From NCBI RefSeq assembly GCF_016802725.1, contig NC_052666.1:29044997-29108996 (forward strand): a stretch of 64,000 nt of DNA. Reading direction: 5' to 3'. The position numbers and the translations under genes were made by a program. Origin of the DNA: Solenopsis invicta. Lineage: Eukaryota > Arthropoda > Insecta > Hymenoptera > Formicidae. The notes under the pieces were generated by a model. It had not been told where the DNA came from and did no database searches. It saw only the letters and a program-made list of their open reading frames with translations. Within the stretch, counting starts at the first letter, position 1. Every line of letters starts with the position of its first letter. Positions 62,617 through 64,000 of this stretch are shown here, piece after piece.

Positions 62617-63085
62617 ATGAACACTTCGATGGTGGAGATACTCGGCAATGACAGCTACAACGTCAGCACCAACGGTCTCGACTGCGGCGGTGAGCCCCAT
62701 CAATATTCGACATGGGAGCGTGTGATTATAATAGTGATCGCCGCCTTCCTCAGTATCATTACGGTCCTCGGCAACATTATGGTCATGGTATCGTTCAACA
62801 TCGACAAGCAGCTACAGACAATCTCCAACTATTTCCTCTTCAGCCTGGCGGTGGCCGACTTTGCGATCGGTCTCATCTCCATGCCCCTCTTTACGGTGTA
62901 CACGGTGCTCGGTTACTGGCCGCTCGGGCCCCACGTGTGCGACACGTGGCTCGCCCTCGACTATCTCGCGAGCAACGCGTCGGTCCTCAATCTGCTCATC
63001 ATCAGCTTCGACAGGTACTTCTCCGTCACGCGCCCGCTCACCTATCGAGCCAAGAGGACCACTGTCAAAGCCGCCTTCATGATCG
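62617..63085 (+). CDS. mAChR-A: Muscarinic acetylcholine receptor, A-type: first coding exon (partial)
   Basis: This is a Gq-coupled class A GPCR of the neuronal plasma membrane that binds acetylcholine. The exon gives residues 1-156 plus one base of codon 157 and ends at ATCG|GTAAAT, so the remainder lies beyond 64000. The N-terminus has N-glycosylation sites at N2, N11 and N15. TM1 spans about 36-58 (LGNIMVM), TM2 about 71-93 (SLAVADF with D81), and TM3 about 105-130. TM3 carries the amine-binding aspartate D115 in LALDYLASNAS and the DRY motif at 132-134, followed by FSVTRPLTYRAKRTT in loop 2. The near-identity of this stretch to the arthropod A-type receptor distinguishes it from the divergent B-type. 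The ATG at 62617 gives a typical short N-tail. Confidence 0.92.
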
Positions 63086-63479
63086 GTAAATGTATCAAAT
63101 TTGTGACATTTAATCGAATGTAAATGAATAAGGTATCCAATATCTCTAAAATCTAGGAAGCCTAGAATTGTCAGAAAATCCTTTTCTACTTAAATAAATT
63201 GGGGAATTCTCGAAGGGAACTTTATCGAGACTCGAGAAACTTTGGTCGAAATTTTCTCTTCGAATATTTTGCTTTTAATTTGCGATTTAAAAACTGTCTC
63301 AATTTTGAAAAATCAGCTAGAAAATTTTTAGGTAATTTTTTTTTTAAGATTTAAGTAAATATAATTATTTATATCGTGCTTATAAAAATGAATACATTAT
63401 AATAGTAAATTGTAATAAATTATGGTTTTTCAATATGCGTTAATATATAAATTTAAATTAACAATAATTATTACAAGAT
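63086..63479. other. Start of muscarinic receptor intron
   Basis: AT-rich intronic sequence follows the exon donor at 63086. No feature was recognised before the retrotransposon remnant that begins near 63480. Confidence 0.6.
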
Positions 63480-64000
63480 CGTGAACATCATGAAGTCATA
63501 GCAGGAGTCTTGGTGATCGGTAATATTTCTGTTGATTTTATTTACATTTTGTGTACATTTTCTGATTCTTCAAACTTTACCGTTATTTTCGGTCTTGAGA
63601 TGTAATTCTTAAATTGAATGTTTTGTCCTATTACTCAATTTTTCTTTGACGATAAGTTTTAGAATGCTTTGGTTGTTCTCGTAGATAGTCGTTTTCCTTT
63701 TCACTTTCAAATCGAGATCATTTAAAATTCTTTAAATCCATATTGACTCTCTACATGCTTCCGATAAGGCAATGAACTTGGCTTCCATTGATAATGCGAC
63801 ACATGATTGGCGCTTATCTGCAGCACCAGCTGATTGCTCCGCTAAGTATGAAAATGCTGAAACCAGTATATTATTGCCGACTTATACGTTCCTCCGTTCA
63901 ATCCGCGTTTGTATATCCAATCAATTTTTCGTTTTTCTTAGCATCTCCCAGTTTTAAGCGAAGAGGTGATGTTTCTTTGAAATATTTAATAAGTTTCTTC
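63480..64000 (-). pseudogene. Decayed Copia-type retrotransposon, RNase H region
   Basis: Read on the minus strand, the sequence follows the C-terminal RNase H part of a Copia-type polyprotein. It has a segment like GDAKKNEKLIGYTNAD near the window edge, then SCVALSMEAKFIALSEACRE, then KTTIYENNQS, then NRTKHSI. In-frame stops and frame changes interrupt it, so it is non-functional. It lies antisense in the first receptor intron and continues past the right edge. Confidence 0.75.

Overview
The window is eukaryotic nuclear DNA, almost certainly from an insect and most likely an ant or another hymenopteran. The genes have many short exons with GT-AG introns. AT-rich, transposon-filled stretches alternate with CpG-rich, microsatellite-rich blocks. 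The gene set is arthropod: a mitochondrial-clade CYP301-type P450, an RR-type cuticle protein and an arthropod A-type muscarinic receptor. The lineage call is inference; no rRNA, tRNA or mitochondrial marker was seen.

All six recognisable genes lie on the + strand. In order they are: a mitochondrial cytochrome P450 (4.4-9.1 kb, 7 exons, apparently frame-disrupted at the C-terminus); fructose-1,6-bisphosphatase (14.9-21.0 kb, 4 exons, TATA plus initiator promoter, complete at about 340 aa); a Sep4-type septin (22.1-27.8 kb, 9 exons, about 394 aa, with one GC-AG intron); a short pro-resilin-like cuticle protein (34.4-35.2 kb, 3 exons, 129 aa, TATA plus initiator promoter); AHSA1, the Hsp90 co-chaperone (38.4-40.9 kb, 8 exons, 338 aa); and the first coding exon of a muscarinic acetylcholine receptor (62.6-63.1 kb), whose remainder lies beyond the window. 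The genes are functionally unrelated neighbours, not an operon or cluster. Two further candidate exons are weaker: a minus-strand first exon at 29.9-30.1 kb and a symmetric polyQ exon at 59.5-59.7 kb.

The 18 kb between AHSA1 and the candidate polyQ exon contains no recognisable gene. It holds a CpG-rich, pyrimidine-rich block (41.7-44.0 kb) that may be a distal promoter and 5' exon, followed by intergenic or intronic DNA rich in microsatellites and mobile elements.

The most unusual content is repeat structure. There is a 1.25-kb fold-back element with 442-bp terminal inverted repeats and 150-153-bp sub-repeats in FBPase intron 1. Two perfect spacer-less palindromes (60 and 68 bp) occur. A three-component nested transposon stack lies at 56.2-59.2 kb, and a piggyBac-like element sits inside an older repeat at 50.4-52.2 kb. 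Several MITE families recur in introns, and a decayed Copia RNase H region runs off the right edge. I found no evidence of a wholly new multi-gene system. All exon boundaries were read by eye from splice consensus, reading-frame continuity and knowledge of the protein families.
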